DNA of 64,000 nucleotides from Prochilodus magdalenae (taxonomy: Eukaryota > Chordata > Actinopteri > Characiformes > Prochilodontidae): NCBI GenBank assembly GCA_024036415.1, contig JAMWET010001336.1, positions 173,501-237,500 of the forward strand, given 5' to 3'. A program made the position numbers and the translations under genes. Under the pieces are notes generated by a model that saw only the letters and a list, made by a program, of their open reading frames with translations, did not search any database and was not told where the DNA came from. The stretch's first letter is position 1, and the number at the start of each line of letters is the position of its first letter. This document shows positions 63,971 through 64,000 of this stretch, one piece after another.

Positions 63971-64000
63971 TCTGACTCTACTAACGTTACTCCTCAGTAA

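Overview
This window is eukaryotic, non-coding, repeat-dominated DNA, almost certainly from a ray-finned (teleost) fish. The reasons are tRNA-headed SINEs carrying the tail motif common in teleost genomes (6137-6352, 16506-16735, 17880-18063), many internally deleted Tc1/mariner elements with TA-flanked inverted ends (10384-10913 is the cleanest), a hAT-like MITE, two LINE 3' fragments, and very large micro-, mini- and satellite arrays. An otophysan such as a characiform or catfish is my guess from the SINE and Tc1 flavours, but I cannot prove it without a search. I find no confident functional protein-coding gene, no functional tRNA or rRNA, and nothing bacterial or plasmid-like. All of the very long open frames lie inside tandem arrays and follow from repeat period and composition.

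Layout. 1-660: degenerate TTTAGG-like repeat. 1.5-2.3 kb: tandemly amplified unit containing head-to-head SINE heads nested in a DNA transposon. 2.3-4.8 kb: related transposon remnants, plus a CpG-dense patch at 3.28-3.60 kb. 5.4-6.7 kb: LINE fragment, MITE fragment, SINE and a large palindrome. 7.9-13.5 kb: two oppositely oriented copies of one deleted Tc1-like element flanking a perfect-TIR Tc1 MITE and a diverged 250-350 bp repeat. 14.5-19.2 kb: a mosaic of SINEs, Tc1 fragments and an LTR-like or DNA-element fragment. 19.2-20.6 kb: a ~165-bp satellite. 20.6-21.3 kb: unique, ATTA-rich sequence. 21.3-31.4 kb: Tc1 fragments, a long-TIR MITE next to a TG/XhoI minisatellite, 0.7 kb of polypyrimidine, palindromes and MITEs. 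31.4-35.9 kb: further transposon and LINE remnants. 36.7-38.2 kb: AT-rich array. 38.34-38.89 kb: the only long non-repetitive ORF. 39.0-40.9 kb: 54-bp satellite. 42.1-44.1 kb: ATAATCTTACACT array. 44.1-49.3 kb: MITEs, a Tc1 pseudogene and a 20-bp array. 50.3-52.4 kb: 42-bp satellite open in frame. 52.8-53.6 kb: unique sequence. 54.1-54.9 kb: (ATTAG)n. 55.1-57.5 kb: 17-bp satellite. 58-61 kb: small repeats and Tc1 remnants. 61.4-63.7 kb: 73/32-bp satellite. 63.8 kb: SINE fragment.

Interpretation. Islands of unique, ATTA-rich sequence (20.6-21.3, 22.9-23.1, 25.6-26.1, 40.9-41.2, 45.9-46.3, 49.4-49.65 and 52.8-53.5 kb) between repeats look like a gene desert or a long intron that may hold conserved regulatory elements. 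The most interesting material is the satellite biology: arrays that share a core with dispersed elements, arrays that stay open over hundreds of codons, and several long palindromes built from transposon ends. I saw no evidence for a new biochemical system. All similarities were judged by eye, so percentages and family names need computation.
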